Numbered from the stretch's first letter, positions 15,905-24,434 are shown. The stretch is DNA of 64,000 bases from CAZIFG01 sp964539135 (GCA_964539135.1 CAZIFG010000008.1:6584-70583), one strand, 5' to 3'. Notes: a model not told the origin generated them from the sequence alone. A program made the numbers and translations.

Positions 15905-15910
15905 TATAAT
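15905..15910 (+). promoter_or_regulatory. consensus -10 box close to the map start
   Basis: TATAAT is followed by 6 bases and the ATG at 15917. This argues for the 15917 start over the in-frame ATG at 15902, which would lie upstream of and partly across the promoter box. Confidence 0.5.
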
Positions 15911-15916
15911 TGGACG

Positions 15917-16729
15917 ATGTCGAAGTCAATTTTGTCCGATCCGCGATTACTTTTTTTTAAACAACAGGGATTCCCTGTTCCCACCAAACGTATTTTAAAT
16001 TCACCTCAAGATATTGAAGGGATTCGAAAGGCTTGTAGTTTAACCAAATCTTTATTAGATGAGGTGGCTACTTTTGTGAAACCTGGCATTACGACAAACG
16101 ACATTAATGCGTATGTGCATGATTTGACCTTGGCTCATGGGGCTATTCCTGCGCCCTTAAATTACAAGGGCTTTCCAAAGAGTGTTTGTACTTCTTTAAA
16201 TGAGGTGGTTTGTCATGGGATTCCATCCGATAGAGTGTTGGTGGACGGTGATATTTTAAATGTGGATATTACCTGTATTTTAGATGGGTATTATGGGGAT
16301 TCGTGCCGCATGTATTTAATTGGGGATGTGGCAGAGCCGGCGCGTCGTTTGGTGAGTGTCACCAAAGAGTGCTTAGATTTGGCCATTGCTCAAGTGAAAC
16401 CCTTTAATACTTTAAAAGATATTGCGAAGGCCATTGAAACGCATGCGCATGCACATGGGTATTCTGTTGTGGAAGTGTTTGGGGGGCATGGGATTGGGAA
16501 GCAATTTCATCAGGATCCCTTTGTTTATCATTATGTTCGATATGAAAAACAAATGGTTTTGGTGCCGTCTATGACGTTTACCATTGAGCCGATGATTAAT
16601 ATGGGTAAGCCGGGGTGTCGGGTACTTTCGGATAAGTGGACGGCGGTGACTCAAGATGGGTCCTTGTCTGCCCAGTGGGAACATACGGTGTTAGTCACAG
16701 AAACAGGTGTTGAAATTTTAACGGCTTGA
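15917..16729 (+). CDS. map: methionine aminopeptidase, type I
   Basis: The enzyme removes the initiator Met from new proteins. Its five metal ligands can be placed: Asp in GDILNVDITCILDGYYGDS (two Asp), His in VFGGHGIG, Glu in FTIEPMIN and Glu in AQWEHTVLV. The His in NEVVCHGIPS is the substrate-contacting residue. Length and order are normal for type Ia. The start chosen follows a TATAAT box by 6 bases. RimO follows 10 bases after its stop, so the two are likely co-transcribed. Confidence 0.95.
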   Translation: MSKSILSDPRLLFFKQQGFPVPTKRILNSPQDIEGIRKACSLTKSLLDEVATFVKPGITTNDINAYVHDLTLAHGAIPAPLNYKGFPKSVCTSLNEVVCHGIPSDRVLVDGDILNVDITCILDGYYGDSCRMYLIGDVAEPARRLVSVTKECLDLAIAQVKPFNTLKDIAKAIETHAHAHGYSVVEVFGGHGIGKQFHQDPFVYHYVRYEKQMVLVPSMTFTIEPMINMGKPGCRVLSDKWTAVTQDGSLSAQWEHTVLVTETGVEILTA

Positions 16730-16739
16730 GGCATTTTAT

Positions 16740-18038
16740 ATGAAAGATTCATCGGTTCCATTTAGTTTTATTTCTTTGGGATGTGCACGCACTTTGGTAG
16801 ATTCCGAGTCTATGATTAATGAGCTGAAAGAGGTTGGATTTAAGCTGGTTCCTGAGGGTGCTTTAGAGTCCGTTACAGTCTTAAATACCTGTTCTTTTAT
16901 TCAATCTGCTGTGGACGAAACAGAGTCTAATATTTTAAGTTTAAGTGAGAAAAAAAAGGCGGGTAAGATTCAGCATTTGGCTGTTGTGGGATGTTATCCG
17001 AGTCGTTTTAAACGTGAGGAATTGACTGCGAAATTTCCGGATGTGGATTTGTGGTTGACGACTCAGGAGCAGGTGCATCTTAAAACTCGTTTGTCTCAAT
17101 TGGTTTTTCAGAAAAAATTTACGCCTAAAGAACAGTCTTCTCCGTATACGAAACTGACGCCCTCTCATTATTCGTATTTGAAAATTTCAGAAGGCTGTGA
17201 CAATTGGTGTTCTTTTTGTACCATTCCCAAAATTAGAGGCAAACATCGCAGTATTCCTTTGGATAAGGTTTTAGATCAAGCGCGAAAATATATTCAATTT
17301 GGAGCTCAAGAACTGCTCATTGTGGCGGAAGATACAACGGCTTGGGGCGAAGATCTTTATAGAACGCCCTCCTTCCCTCTTTTGATGAAGGCATTGGCGG
17401 AACTTCCCGTTAAATGGATACGGCCTATGTATATTTTTCCGTCTCGTGTGACGGATGAACTGATTGATGTGATGGCCGCCTATCCCGATAAGTTTCCGTA
17501 TTTGGATATTCCCATTCAGCATGTGTCAACCCGTTTGCTTGAGGCCATGAATCGGCGTCATGATGCAGCTTTTATTGAAGATTTAATGCGAAAATTTAAA
17601 GCAAGATTGCCTCATTTGGCCATTCGAACGACGTTTATTGCCGGATATCCCTCTGAAACAGAAGAAGACGTAGCCGCGCTTTTATCTTTTATGGAACGAT
17701 TTGAGTTTTCGCATGTGGGGTGTTTTGGGTATTCCGATGAGGCTGCTACCCGTTCGTTTAAGGCAGAGGGGAAATTGGACTTAGAGGTGATTCAGTCTCG
17801 TATTGATCGCATTATGACGCGGCAGTTTGAGCTTTTATCGCATCGACATGTGTTTATGTTGGGCAAAACAGTAGAGGTTGTGTATGAAGGCAATGGCGTG
17901 TCTCGGGCGGCCTTTCAAGCGCCTGATGTGGATGGCACTGTTTTGATTTCCAATCCTGAAGGGTTGGTCCCAGGTCGGTTTTATACTGTTAGGCTGGATG
18001 CTGTTCAGGAATACGATTTTAAAGGAACACGGGTTTAG
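16740..18038 (+). CDS. rimO: ribosomal protein S12 methylthiotransferase RimO
   Basis: This radical-SAM enzyme adds a methylthio group to an Asp of ribosomal protein S12. The N-terminal UPF0004 domain (FISLGCARTLVDSESMINEL, with further Cys in NTCSF and VVGCYPSR) holds one Fe-S cluster. The radical-SAM motif CDNWCSFCTIP follows at about residue 150, and the C-terminal 65 residues form the TRAM domain. The sequence fits RimO rather than the tRNA enzyme MiaB. It lies 10 bases after map. Confidence 0.93.
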   Translation: MKDSSVPFSFISLGCARTLVDSESMINELKEVGFKLVPEGALESVTVLNTCSFIQSAVDETESNILSLSEKKKAGKIQHLAVVGCYPSRFKREELTAKFPDVDLWLTTQEQVHLKTRLSQLVFQKKFTPKEQSSPYTKLTPSHYSYLKISEGCDNWCSFCTIPKIRGKHRSIPLDKVLDQARKYIQFGAQELLIVAEDTTAWGEDLYRTPSFPLLMKALAELPVKWIRPMYIFPSRVTDELIDVMAAYPDKFPYLDIPIQHVSTRLLEAMNRRHDAAFIEDLMRKFKARLPHLAIRTTFIAGYPSETEEDVAALLSFMERFEFSHVGCFGYSDEAATRSFKAEGKLDLEVIQSRIDRIMTRQFELLSHRHVFMLGKTVEVVYEGNGVSRAAFQAPDVDGTVLISNPEGLVPGRFYTVRLDAVQEYDFKGTRV

Positions 18039-18171
18039 GGGCTTTTATCTTTATTTAAGTAAGTGTCGTATTGAATATTCCGGGTTATAGTGCTGAAGCG
18101 GGTATGGTTTTTTAGACTCCTTTATTTATCTTAATCAAACGCCGTATTGAATATCCGAGTCTCAAAAAAAG

Positions 18172-18226
18172 CCGCTTCTTCACTCATCGAGCCACGGTCT
18201 CGATGAGTGCTCACGTGCTCGCCAGC
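18172..18226. repeat. 55-base direct repeat, left copy, beside the gap
   Basis: Identical to 18327-18381. The length of 55 matches a common k-mer size in short-read assemblers, so this is probably two contig ends sharing one k-mer and not a biological tandem repeat. Confidence 0.7.
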
Positions 18227-18326
18227 NNNNNNNNNNNNNNNNNNNNNNNNNNNNNNNNNNNNNNNNNNNNNNNNNNNNNNNNNNNNNNNNNNNNNNNNNN
18301 NNNNNNNNNNNNNNNNNNNNNNNNNN
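18227..18326. other. assembly gap (100 N)
   Basis: Exactly 100 unknown bases. The size is a conventional placeholder, so the true distance is unknown and may be zero or negative (overlap). Confidence 0.95.
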
Positions 18327-18381
18327 CCGCTTCTTCACTCATCGAGCCACGGTCTCGATGAGTGCTCACGTGCTCGCCAGC
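18327..18381. repeat. 55-base direct repeat, right copy, beside the gap
   Basis: Identical to 18172-18226. Read on the minus strand it has an open frame (EHVSTHRDRGSMSEEA) that would continue into the left flank and stop shortly after if the gap is closed; whether this is translated is unknown. Confidence 0.7.
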
Positions 18382-18507
18382 TCTGATTTTTTTTGAGACC
18401 TCGGATATTAAATGTGGCTTTGTTATGGGGGGCAAAGAAAATCTTTTATTGACTTGTTTTGCTTACTAAATTCTTAAATAATGTCATTAGTAATTCGGAG
18501 ATAGAAA

Positions 18508-18651
18508 ATGTTTATTACTTTTACAAAAAAATTTGATCACTCTGTGGATAATATCAAAAATGGTTTTTTCTTAAACCAACATAAAGTGAAGTTTTCTCCT
18601 TCAGTTTATGAAAGTTCCTGGATGCCCACCTCCCGAGGTAGCCAAGTATAA
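18508..18651 (+). CDS. possible small protein, 47 residues
   Basis: An ATG with a weak CGGAG site 7-11 bases upstream opens a 47-codon frame (MFITFTKKFDHSVDNIKNGF, then FLNQHKVKFSPSVYES). I do not recognise it. The middle faintly recalls the start of BrnT-type toxins, but this is too weak to name. Given the ParE remnant next to it, it may be another fragment of a decayed toxin-antitoxin module or a chance frame. Confidence 0.25.
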   Translation: MFITFTKKFDHSVDNIKNGFFLNQHKVKFSPSVYESSWMPTSRGSQV

Positions 18652-18695
18652 AAAAATGAAGCAAATAGTTATGTAGGGAGAGCGCTTTTATTATC

Positions 18696-18872
18696 TTATT
18701 CTCGAATTAATCTTTCGAGTAAAATGTCTTCAATATTACGTCTGGAATCAATGACGACCAATACATATACGGTTTGATCTTGTATGCGATATATTATTCG
18801 CCAAGGAGCGCGTATTAACTCCCGATATATTGAAAGCCCCTGCTGTTTAAGCTCAGAAACCAATGTGAGACT
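18696..18872 (-). pseudogene. RelE/ParE toxin remnant, 5' truncated
   Basis: Translation of the minus strand gives 58 residues ending in the classic C-terminus of a ParE/RelE toxin: YRELIRAPWRIIYRIQDQ, then VYVLVVIDSRRNIEDILLE. Intact relatives have about 90-100 residues; here the frame is closed upstream by TAA at 18873-18875 and no start codon or N-terminal helices are found in any frame. No antitoxin is recognisable beside it. It is a decayed toxin gene in a repeat-rich gap region. Confidence 0.65.
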
Positions 18873-18961
18873 TTAAGGAGCTTACTGGTTTTACCTCTAA
18901 TTTAGAGATATTGATTGACTCTAGTCTTTAGAGACTATCATATTTAGACCTGTTGTAAATT

Positions 18962-20176
18962 TTATATATTTAGGAACTTTTTCATCGTGTCTGTAATTTT
19001 TTTTAGCTCTTTTTTAGAAATACAATACGGCGGCATGGTGTATAAATAAGGGCCAAAAGGCCGTAACCACACCCCTTCTGATTTGGCGTAGGATTGGGCA
19101 TTTTTTAAGAGACTTTCGTCCCAGACTTCGAGACAGCCCATAGCGCCCTTAATTCGAACTTCTTTGACTTTCGGATGATGGAAGGCCTTGAATTCTGTTG
19201 TCAGGATCGCTTCTATTTTTTTGATTTTGGCTAAGGTGTTTTCCGTTTCAAATAGCGCTATGCTTTTAAGTGCGACTGCCGCGGCCAATGGATTTCCCAT
19301 AAAGGTAGGTCCGTGCATGAAGGCTTTCTTTGGATCTGTATCATAAAAGGCATTAAAGACCTCACTACTGGTTAAGGTTGCCGCCATGCCTAAGTATCCC
19401 GCTGTGAGGCCCTTGCCTAAAATGAGGATGTCGGGGCAGAGTTCCACTTGATCCATTGCAAATAAAGATCCCAATCGCCCAAACCCAGTTGCGACTTCAT
19501 CGGCAATGAATAAAACGTCATATTTTTTACAAAGGGTATGCGCTTTTTGAACGTATTCTGGGCTATGCAATTTGAATCCCCCAGCCCCTTGCATGAGGGG
19601 TTCGATGAAAAATCCTGCAATTTCAGCGTGATGGTTTTTTAATAGGGTTTCCAATTCATCCCAATTTTCAGGGGTTACATGGTAGGCAGGTCTTAAAAGA
19701 TCTTGATAGGCGGCATGCATGCTGTCGTCATCATCCGCAAGGGACATGACGCCTGTCGTGTCGCCGTGGTAGGCGCCTTTAAGGGCAATAAAGGCTTTTT
19801 TATGGGGGATCTTTTTATTTTTATAATATTGCCAGGCCAATTTAATCGCAATTTCGCAGCCGACAGAGCCACTGTCACTGAAAAATACATGGTTGAGGCC
19901 TTCGGGCGTTATCTCTACTAACTTTTTAGCCAAGGCTTCTGCCGGTTCGTGGCTTAATCCACCCAACATAACATGGGCCATTTTCTTGAGCTGACTTGTG
20001 ATGGCTTTGTTGAGCTTGGGATGATTATAACCATGAATCACACACCACCAGGACGAAATGGCATCGATTAAGGTGCTGCCGTCGTCGAGGGTTAAACTGC
20101 ATTTTTTCGCGCTTGTGACTTTATAAGGGGGCGATTGTGTTTTCATTTGTGTGTAGGGATACCAGACCGCTTTCAT
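18962..20176 (-). CDS. bioA: adenosylmethionine-8-amino-7-oxononanoate aminotransferase (biotin synthesis)
   Basis: BioA transfers an amino group from S-adenosylmethionine to make 7,8-diaminopelargonate for biotin. The start VWYPYTQMKTQSPPY is diagnostic of BioA, as is ISSWWCVIHGYNHP. The PLP pocket is seen in DSGSVGCEIAIKLA, IADEVATGFGRLG and the Schiff-base Lys in ILGKGLTAGYLG. I use the ATG at 20176, which follows a TACACT box by 7 bases, over an in-frame ATG at 20212. The rest of the biotin pathway is not in the window. Confidence 0.93.
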   Translation of the reverse strand: MKAVWYPYTQMKTQSPPYKVTSAKKCSLTLDDGSTLIDAISSWWCVIHGYNHPKLNKAITSQLKKMAHVMLGGLSHEPAEALAKKLVEITPEGLNHVFFSDSGSVGCEIAIKLAWQYYKNKKIPHKKAFIALKGAYHGDTTGVMSLADDDDSMHAAYQDLLRPAYHVTPENWDELETLLKNHHAEIAGFFIEPLMQGAGGFKLHSPEYVQKAHTLCKKYDVLFIADEVATGFGRLGSLFAMDQVELCPDILILGKGLTAGYLGMAATLTSSEVFNAFYDTDPKKAFMHGPTFMGNPLAAAVALKSIALFETENTLAKIKKIEAILTTEFKAFHHPKVKEVRIKGAMGCLEVWDESLLKNAQSYAKSEGVWLRPFGPYLYTMPPYCISKKELKKITDTMKKFLNI

Positions 20177-20183
20177 GATCTTT

Positions 20184-20189
20184 AGTGTA
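20184..20189 (-). promoter_or_regulatory. -10-like box close to the bioA start
   Basis: On the minus strand TACACT is followed by 7 bases and the ATG at 20176. No ribosome binding site is seen. The upstream GTGACG at the right distance is a poor -35. Confidence 0.4.
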
Positions 20190-20284
20190 TCTTTTATCCT
20201 GATATTCGTCACTTCTTGCTTTTTTGTTTTTTTAATTTATAGTAGAGTCAGTGGTATTATTTTTTTAAATGATGGAGGATAAAG

Positions 20285-20692
20285 ATGCAAAAAGATAAAT
20301 TGGCAGCACAAGTTTTATTGGGATTGCCTTGGGTTGTATTCGGTTTAAATGGATTCCTTAATTTTATTCCTATGGATCCAAACGCCATGCCTGCACCTGC
20401 TATGGCCTTTATGGGGGCTATGATGGCTACTAAGTATTTTATTCCCTTTTTAAAATTATCTGAAATTTTAGCCGGTGTTCTAGTTTTGTCTGGGTGTTAT
20501 ACCAATTTGGGTGTTTTAATTTCTGCGCCTATTTTGATTCAAATCTTTTTATTTCATCTCTTTTTAGCGTTTAGTATTCCTGCTTTGGCCCTTCCTGGTG
20601 TTATGACCTTGGCTCTTTTGTATTTGGTTAAAAAAGATTGGGCCTTCTTTTCTCAATTAATTGGATGTAAATCCTCTTCTGATAAAAAATAA
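20285..20692 (+). CDS. small DoxX-like membrane protein
   Basis: The 135-residue protein has four hydrophobic segments and the layout of the DoxX/DoxD-like superfamily: GLPWVVFGLNGFLNFIP at the start, then FLKLSEILAGVLVLSGCYTN and a final pair of spans. The function of such proteins is mostly unknown; some are linked to redox or sulfur metabolism. A good GGAGG site precedes the ATG. Its stop is two bases before the glpK ATG, so it heads the glpK-psd operon. Confidence 0.65.
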   Translation: MQKDKLAAQVLLGLPWVVFGLNGFLNFIPMDPNAMPAPAMAFMGAMMATKYFIPFLKLSEILAGVLVLSGCYTNLGVLISAPILIQIFLFHLFLAFSIPALALPGVMTLALLYLVKKDWAFFSQLIGCKSSSDKK

Positions 20693-20694
20693 GC

Positions 20695-22161
20695 ATGATT
20701 TTATCCCTAGATTTAGGGACAACTGGAAACCGTGCCCTTGTTTTTAATAGACAAGGGCATGTTGTGGCGTCTTCTTATCGAGAATTAAATAGAACCTTTC
20801 CAAAATTGGGTTGGGTGGAACAAGATCCTTTGGAATTGATTTCTACCCTCTTGGCGTGTATTCAAGATGTTTTTTCTCAGTGTGATCCCACGCAAATTCA
20901 AGCGATTGGATTGACCAATCAACGGGAAACCACGGTATGTTGGGATAAACGTACTGGGAAACCCATTTACAATGCCATTGTTTGGCAATGTCGTCGTACC
21001 CGTGAGCAGTGTGAGGATTTAAACTCTTATGCGTCTTGGATTAAGGCCAAAACAGGCTTGTTTTTAGATCCTTATTTTTCTGCCACTAAAATTGCCTGGA
21101 TCTTAAAGGAAAGACAGGATTTGCGACAGGATGTGGAGTCGGGTCATATTTTGTTTGGGACAGTGGATACCTGGGTCTTATGGCATTTAACCGGTCAAAC
21201 TTTGCATGCAACTGATGTCAGTAATGCGTCTCGTACCTTGCTGATGAATCTTCAAACCTGTGAGTATGATCCAGAGCTATTGGCGTTTTTTAACATTCCA
21301 TCGTCTCTTTTACCCTCTATTTTATCCACGCGTGGTCTTTTTGGCCTGACTGCTAAATCTGTTTTGGGCCATGAAATCCCCATTATGGGGGTTATAGGGG
21401 ATCAGCAATCGGCTCTTTTTACCCAGTGTGGGTATGATGAAACGCGCTTTAAAAATACGTATGGCACGGGATTGTTTTTATGTGGGGTGACAGGTACCAC
21501 CCCCTGCCCCAGTGCCTCTTTAGTCACAACGGTTGCATGGAAATGTGATCAAAATGTTTATTATGCCTTGGAAGGTTCTGTTTTTACAGGAGGATCCTTA
21601 ATGCAGTGGATGCGGGATGCCTTGGGCTTTTTCTCTCAGACGTCTGATTCAGAAGCGATGGCTTTATCTGTGCCCAACAATGGGGGTGTTTATCTTGTCC
21701 CTGCTTTATCGGGCTTAGGCGCGCCTTATTGGGATCCTTCTGCAGGAGGCTTGATTATGGGGTTTACAGGAGGAACTTCTAAATCTCATTTGGTTAGAGC
21801 AGGTTTGGAGTCTTTAGCGTATCAAACCGCTGATGTTATTTTAACCTTTGAACAGGAGTTTCCGGATCAACATATTCAGAGTCTTCGTGTGGATGGGGGG
21901 GCTGTTCAGAACTCTTTTTTAATGCAATTTCAAGCGGATATTTTACAGCGTCCCGTGGAACTCCCTCGGATTACCGAAACAACGGCTTTTGGTGCTGCAG
22001 GTATGGCAGGGATTGCTTCCGGATTTTGGACAGAATCGGAATTTTTTGCACTGAATGTCATTGAACAGTGTTATTTCCCTATGATTTCATCCGAAGAACG
22101 TGATACTCTTTATAAACCCTGGAAAAAAGCGATTAATAGGAGTTTGAATTGGCATGCGTGA
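20695..22161 (+). CDS. glpK: glycerol kinase
   Basis: GlpK phosphorylates glycerol to sn-glycerol-3-phosphate with ATP. It is a FGGY-family kinase: SLDLGTTGNRALVFN (phosphate loop), GLTNQRETTVCWD and the FGTVDTWVLWHLTGQ region are characteristic, and the C-terminal adenosine motif appears as LRVDGGAVQNSFLMQFQADI. The usual GTTSSR is GTTGNR here. The 488-residue length is normal. It starts two bases after the DoxX-like gene and overlaps psd by 8 bases, linking glycerol-3-phosphate supply with phospholipid synthesis. Confidence 0.93.
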   Translation: MILSLDLGTTGNRALVFNRQGHVVASSYRELNRTFPKLGWVEQDPLELISTLLACIQDVFSQCDPTQIQAIGLTNQRETTVCWDKRTGKPIYNAIVWQCRRTREQCEDLNSYASWIKAKTGLFLDPYFSATKIAWILKERQDLRQDVESGHILFGTVDTWVLWHLTGQTLHATDVSNASRTLLMNLQTCEYDPELLAFFNIPSSLLPSILSTRGLFGLTAKSVLGHEIPIMGVIGDQQSALFTQCGYDETRFKNTYGTGLFLCGVTGTTPCPSASLVTTVAWKCDQNVYYALEGSVFTGGSLMQWMRDALGFFSQTSDSEAMALSVPNNGGVYLVPALSGLGAPYWDPSAGGLIMGFTGGTSKSHLVRAGLESLAYQTADVILTFEQEFPDQHIQSLRVDGGAVQNSFLMQFQADILQRPVELPRITETTAFGAAGMAGIASGFWTESEFFALNVIEQCYFPMISSEERDTLYKPWKKAINRSLNWHA

Positions 22162-22969
22162 GTGGATTTTTTTACGGCTAACCCTTTTAACAGGATTTAT
22201 TGCGTCTCGGTCTATTCCTTCTGTTTTAAGAGTGACTTTTTTTTCTCTTTTTGCTAAATCAGTAGGTATTGATTTAAATGAATGTGAAAAGCCTTTAAAA
22301 GAGTATGTGTCTTTTGATGACTTTTTTACCCGACGCCTAAAACCGGGATGTCGCCCTATTGCGATGGCTTCCGATATTTTGGTCAGTCCTGTAGATGGTC
22401 TTGTTTTAGAAACTGGCCAAATTTTTCAGCACCAGCTCATACAGGCTAAAGGGATTTATTATCCTATAGATGATTTACTGCCTGAGATTCCCTCAGATGC
22501 TTTTGAAGGCGGCTATTTTATGACCCTTTATTTATCGCCTAAAGACTGCCATCTTATTTTTTCTCCTTGTGATGGGCAAATTACGTTTTCTCAGTATGTT
22601 CCAGGTACTTTGTTGCCGGTTCGAGAGCCTTATATCAGCAAGCATCGTGGGCTTTATATTGAAAATGAACGGTTGACGACTTTAATGACTTTGGCGGATG
22701 GTAAAAAATTGGCTTTGGTTAAAGTGGGCGCTACGAATGTGGGTAGTATTACCTTAGAGTATGATCCGCTTTTGGCATCTAGTTATCAGGCTTTAAAGCC
22801 TATTCATAGACAGTATTCGTCTTCTATCCATGTTTCGAAGGGCGATCATTTGGCTTCTTTTCATTTGGGCTCTACGGTGATTGTGATGATTGAAAAAGAT
22901 TCTTTTGTTCTCGATCGAGAGCTTAAAGGGAAGTCTGTTCGATATGGATCTGAAATAGGATCTCTTTAA
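22154..22969 (+). CDS. psd: phosphatidylserine decarboxylase proenzyme
   Basis: Psd makes phosphatidylethanolamine in the inner membrane. The proenzyme cuts itself at a conserved LGST motif to form the pyruvoyl group; this is visible as FHLGSTVIVMIEKD about 25 residues from the end. Other family marks are FDDFFTRRLKPGCRPI, SPVDGLVLETGQI and SPKDCHLIFSPCDG. The 271-residue length fits the large-type bacterial enzyme. The start overlaps glpK by 8 bases. A hairpin immediately overlaps its stop codon. Confidence 0.94.
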   Translation: MREWIFLRLTLLTGFIASRSIPSVLRVTFFSLFAKSVGIDLNECEKPLKEYVSFDDFFTRRLKPGCRPIAMASDILVSPVDGLVLETGQIFQHQLIQAKGIYYPIDDLLPEIPSDAFEGGYFMTLYLSPKDCHLIFSPCDGQITFSQYVPGTLLPVREPYISKHRGLYIENERLTTLMTLADGKKLALVKVGATNVGSITLEYDPLLASSYQALKPIHRQYSSSIHVSKGDHLASFHLGSTVIVMIEKDSFVLDRELKGKSVRYGSEIGSL

Positions 22970-22996
22970 GTAATCCTATTTTGAAATAGGATTACT
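22969..22996. terminator. hairpin terminator after psd
   Basis: AGTAATCCTATTT and AAATAGGATTACT form a perfect 13-base stem with a two-base loop, starting at the last base of the psd stop. The T run that follows is short (TTT), so termination may be partial. It also faces the minus-strand outer-membrane genes. Confidence 0.6.
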
Positions 22997-23012
22997 TTGG
23001 GAGTTTATTGTT

Positions 23013-23657
23013 TTAGAATGTATGACCTATTCTAAAGTTAATTCCAGAATATTTGTCTGTTTTTGCGGTTTCATTTAGAGCCAGGAATTCATCGCTGGGT
23101 TTGTGTTCCGTTAGTCCGATTCTATACTCTAAGTTTAGGGTTAAGTGCTTGCTTTTGAATGTGCTGATGTTATACCCCGCTTGAAGTAAAATGCCTAAAT
23201 CATTTTCATCGTATCCTGGTTTTTTAATTTCAGTATCTGTGGTGGTTCCCTTTTTAGTGTAGCTTGTTGTGGTTCCTAATGTATAATAAGCGCCTACTCC
23301 AAGATTAAAATGGCTTTTTTTGCCTACGTATAAGTGTCCTCTTAAAACGAGGGGGATTTCTATATAGGTTCTTTCTAATGTTTCAGGTGTATTAATGATG
23401 CTTAAGAGGCTATCCTTATTCATTTTTTCAGATGTATATGAAAATCCTGTACTGACAGAAAACCGTCTATTAATAAAACAATTTAAATTGGCGCCTATTT
23501 TTGTTCCGCCGCTACTTGTTTTAAATTGCTCATTTCCGGCTAAAGTTGACCCCCCAATATTAGGCTCAAAATTGAAGTTTCTGGCCTCTATGTGTCTGCA
23601 ACTTATCATCCCTATTATACTCAGCATTAGTGCTGATTTTTTAATCAATGGATTCAT
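23013..23657 (-). CDS. outer-membrane beta-barrel protein (paralogue 1)
   Basis: A signal peptide (MNPLIKKSALMLSIIGMISC, cleavage near EARNF) precedes about 190 residues of amphipathic strands ending in FRIGHTF; the terminal Phe is the usual barrel-assembly signal. The size fits an eight-strand barrel of the OmpX/PorT-like families. It is highly similar along its length to the next gene upstream (23713-24369), so it is a recent tandem copy. Its 5' leader carries an A8G9 homopolymer at 23683-23699, 25 bases before the ATG, which could switch expression. Function is unknown. Confidence 0.75.
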   Translation of the reverse strand: MNPLIKKSALMLSIIGMISCRHIEARNFNFEPNIGGSTLAGNEQFKTSSGGTKIGANLNCFINRRFSVSTGFSYTSEKMNKDSLLSIINTPETLERTYIEIPLVLRGHLYVGKKSHFNLGVGAYYTLGTTTSYTKKGTTTDTEIKKPGYDENDLGILLQAGYNISTFKSKHLTLNLEYRIGLTEHKPSDEFLALNETAKTDKYSGINFRIGHTF

Positions 23658-23682
23658 TTTAAACTCTTTTGGGGGATGTTAT

Positions 23683-23699
23683 CCCCCCCCCTTTTTTTT
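23683..23699. repeat. A8G9 homopolymer tract before an outer-membrane protein gene
   Basis: On the minus strand eight A are followed by nine G, 25 bases before the ATG at 23657. Such tracts change length by slipped-strand mispairing and often vary expression of surface proteins. Part of the G run can also pair with the CCCCC 7 bases downstream of it. Confidence 0.6.
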
Positions 23700-23712
23700 G
23701 ATATCCGTTTTT

Positions 23713-24369
23713 TTAGAACGTGTGACCTATTCTAAAGTTAATTCCAGAATATTTGTCTGTTTTTGCGGTTGTATTTACAGCAAGTAGAGCTGCGCTGGGT
23801 TTATGTTCGGTTAAGCCAATTCTGTATTCTAAGTTTAATGTTAAGTGATTGTTTTTGAACGTACTGATATTATATCCGGCTTGTAGTAAAAGACCTAAAT
23901 CACTTTCATCATATCCTGAGTCTTTTGATGTGTCTGAATTTGTTCCAAAGGCGGTTATTTTGTATTTTGTTGTGGTTCCTAATGTGTAGTAAGCGCCTGC
24001 TCCTAAATTAAAATGGCTTTTTTTACCCACATATAAGTGGCCTCTTAAAACGAGTGGGATTTCCACATAAGATCTTTCCAATGTTTCAGTTGTGGTATAA
24101 GAGCTGCTGTATGCAAAAATATCCCCTGTTTTCATTGTTTCAGATGTATATGAAAAGCCGGTACTCACAGAAATTCGTCTATTCATGAAATAATTAAAAT
24201 TTGCGCCTATTTTTGTTCCGCCTGAGCTTGTTTTAAATTGTTCACTTCCTGCCATGGTGGATATTCCAATATTAGGCTCAAAATTGAAGTTTCTAGCCTC
24301 TATGTGGCTGCAACTTATCACCCCTATTATACCGAGCATCAGCGCTGATTTTTTAATAAATGAATTCAT
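23713..24369 (-). CDS. outer-membrane beta-barrel protein (paralogue 2)
   Basis: The N-terminus MNSFIKKSALMLGIIGVISC is almost the same as in paralogue 1, and both continue with NFNFEPNIG and EQFKTSSGGTKIGAN. The two proteins differ mainly in a loop around residues 75-90 and another around 135-150, consistent with exposed loops under selection. The end is again FRIGHTF. A GGAG site precedes the ATG at 24369. It belongs to the four-gene tandem set on the minus strand. The role is unknown; small barrels of this type serve in adhesion, host interaction or membrane stability. Confidence 0.75.
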   Translation of the reverse strand: MNSFIKKSALMLGIIGVISCSHIEARNFNFEPNIGISTMAGSEQFKTSSGGTKIGANFNYFMNRRISVSTGFSYTSETMKTGDIFAYSSSYTTTETLERSYVEIPLVLRGHLYVGKKSHFNLGAGAYYTLGTTTKYKITAFGTNSDTSKDSGYDESDLGLLLQAGYNISTFKNNHLTLNLEYRIGLTEHKPSAALLAVNTTAKTDKYSGINFRIGHTF

Positions 24370-24434
24370 TTTAACTCCTTTTTTTTGTGTGACTTTTTTA
24401 AGTTTAACTTTTTTATGGATAATGTCAATTTTTT

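Larger units (their letters stand above)
18141..18418. repeat. palindromic repeat element with 30-base inverted ends, split by an assembly gap
   Basis: The left end (18141-18170, containing AATATCCGAGTCTCAAAAAA) and the right end (18387-18418) are inverted copies with few mismatches. Inside is CTCATCGAG-ccacggt-CTCGATGAG, a perfect 9-base stem. If the two 55-base copies beside the gap are one sequence, the real element is about 120 bases. The assembler stopped here, which suggests that many copies exist in the genome. No transposase is present. Confidence 0.6.
18039..18961. other. gene-poor, repeat-rich region with assembly gap
   Basis: This stretch holds no intact conserved gene. It contains a palindromic element broken by an N gap (18141-18418), a near repeat of CGTATTGAATAT at 18067 and 18143, a possible small gene (18508-18651) and a ParE toxin remnant (18696-18872). 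The rest has many stops in all frames. Confidence 0.7.

Noticed and set aside
18211..18435. Minus-strand frame read across the N gap as one protein
   Set aside because: The gap length is arbitrary, so the frame across it has no meaning; only the repeat itself is reported.
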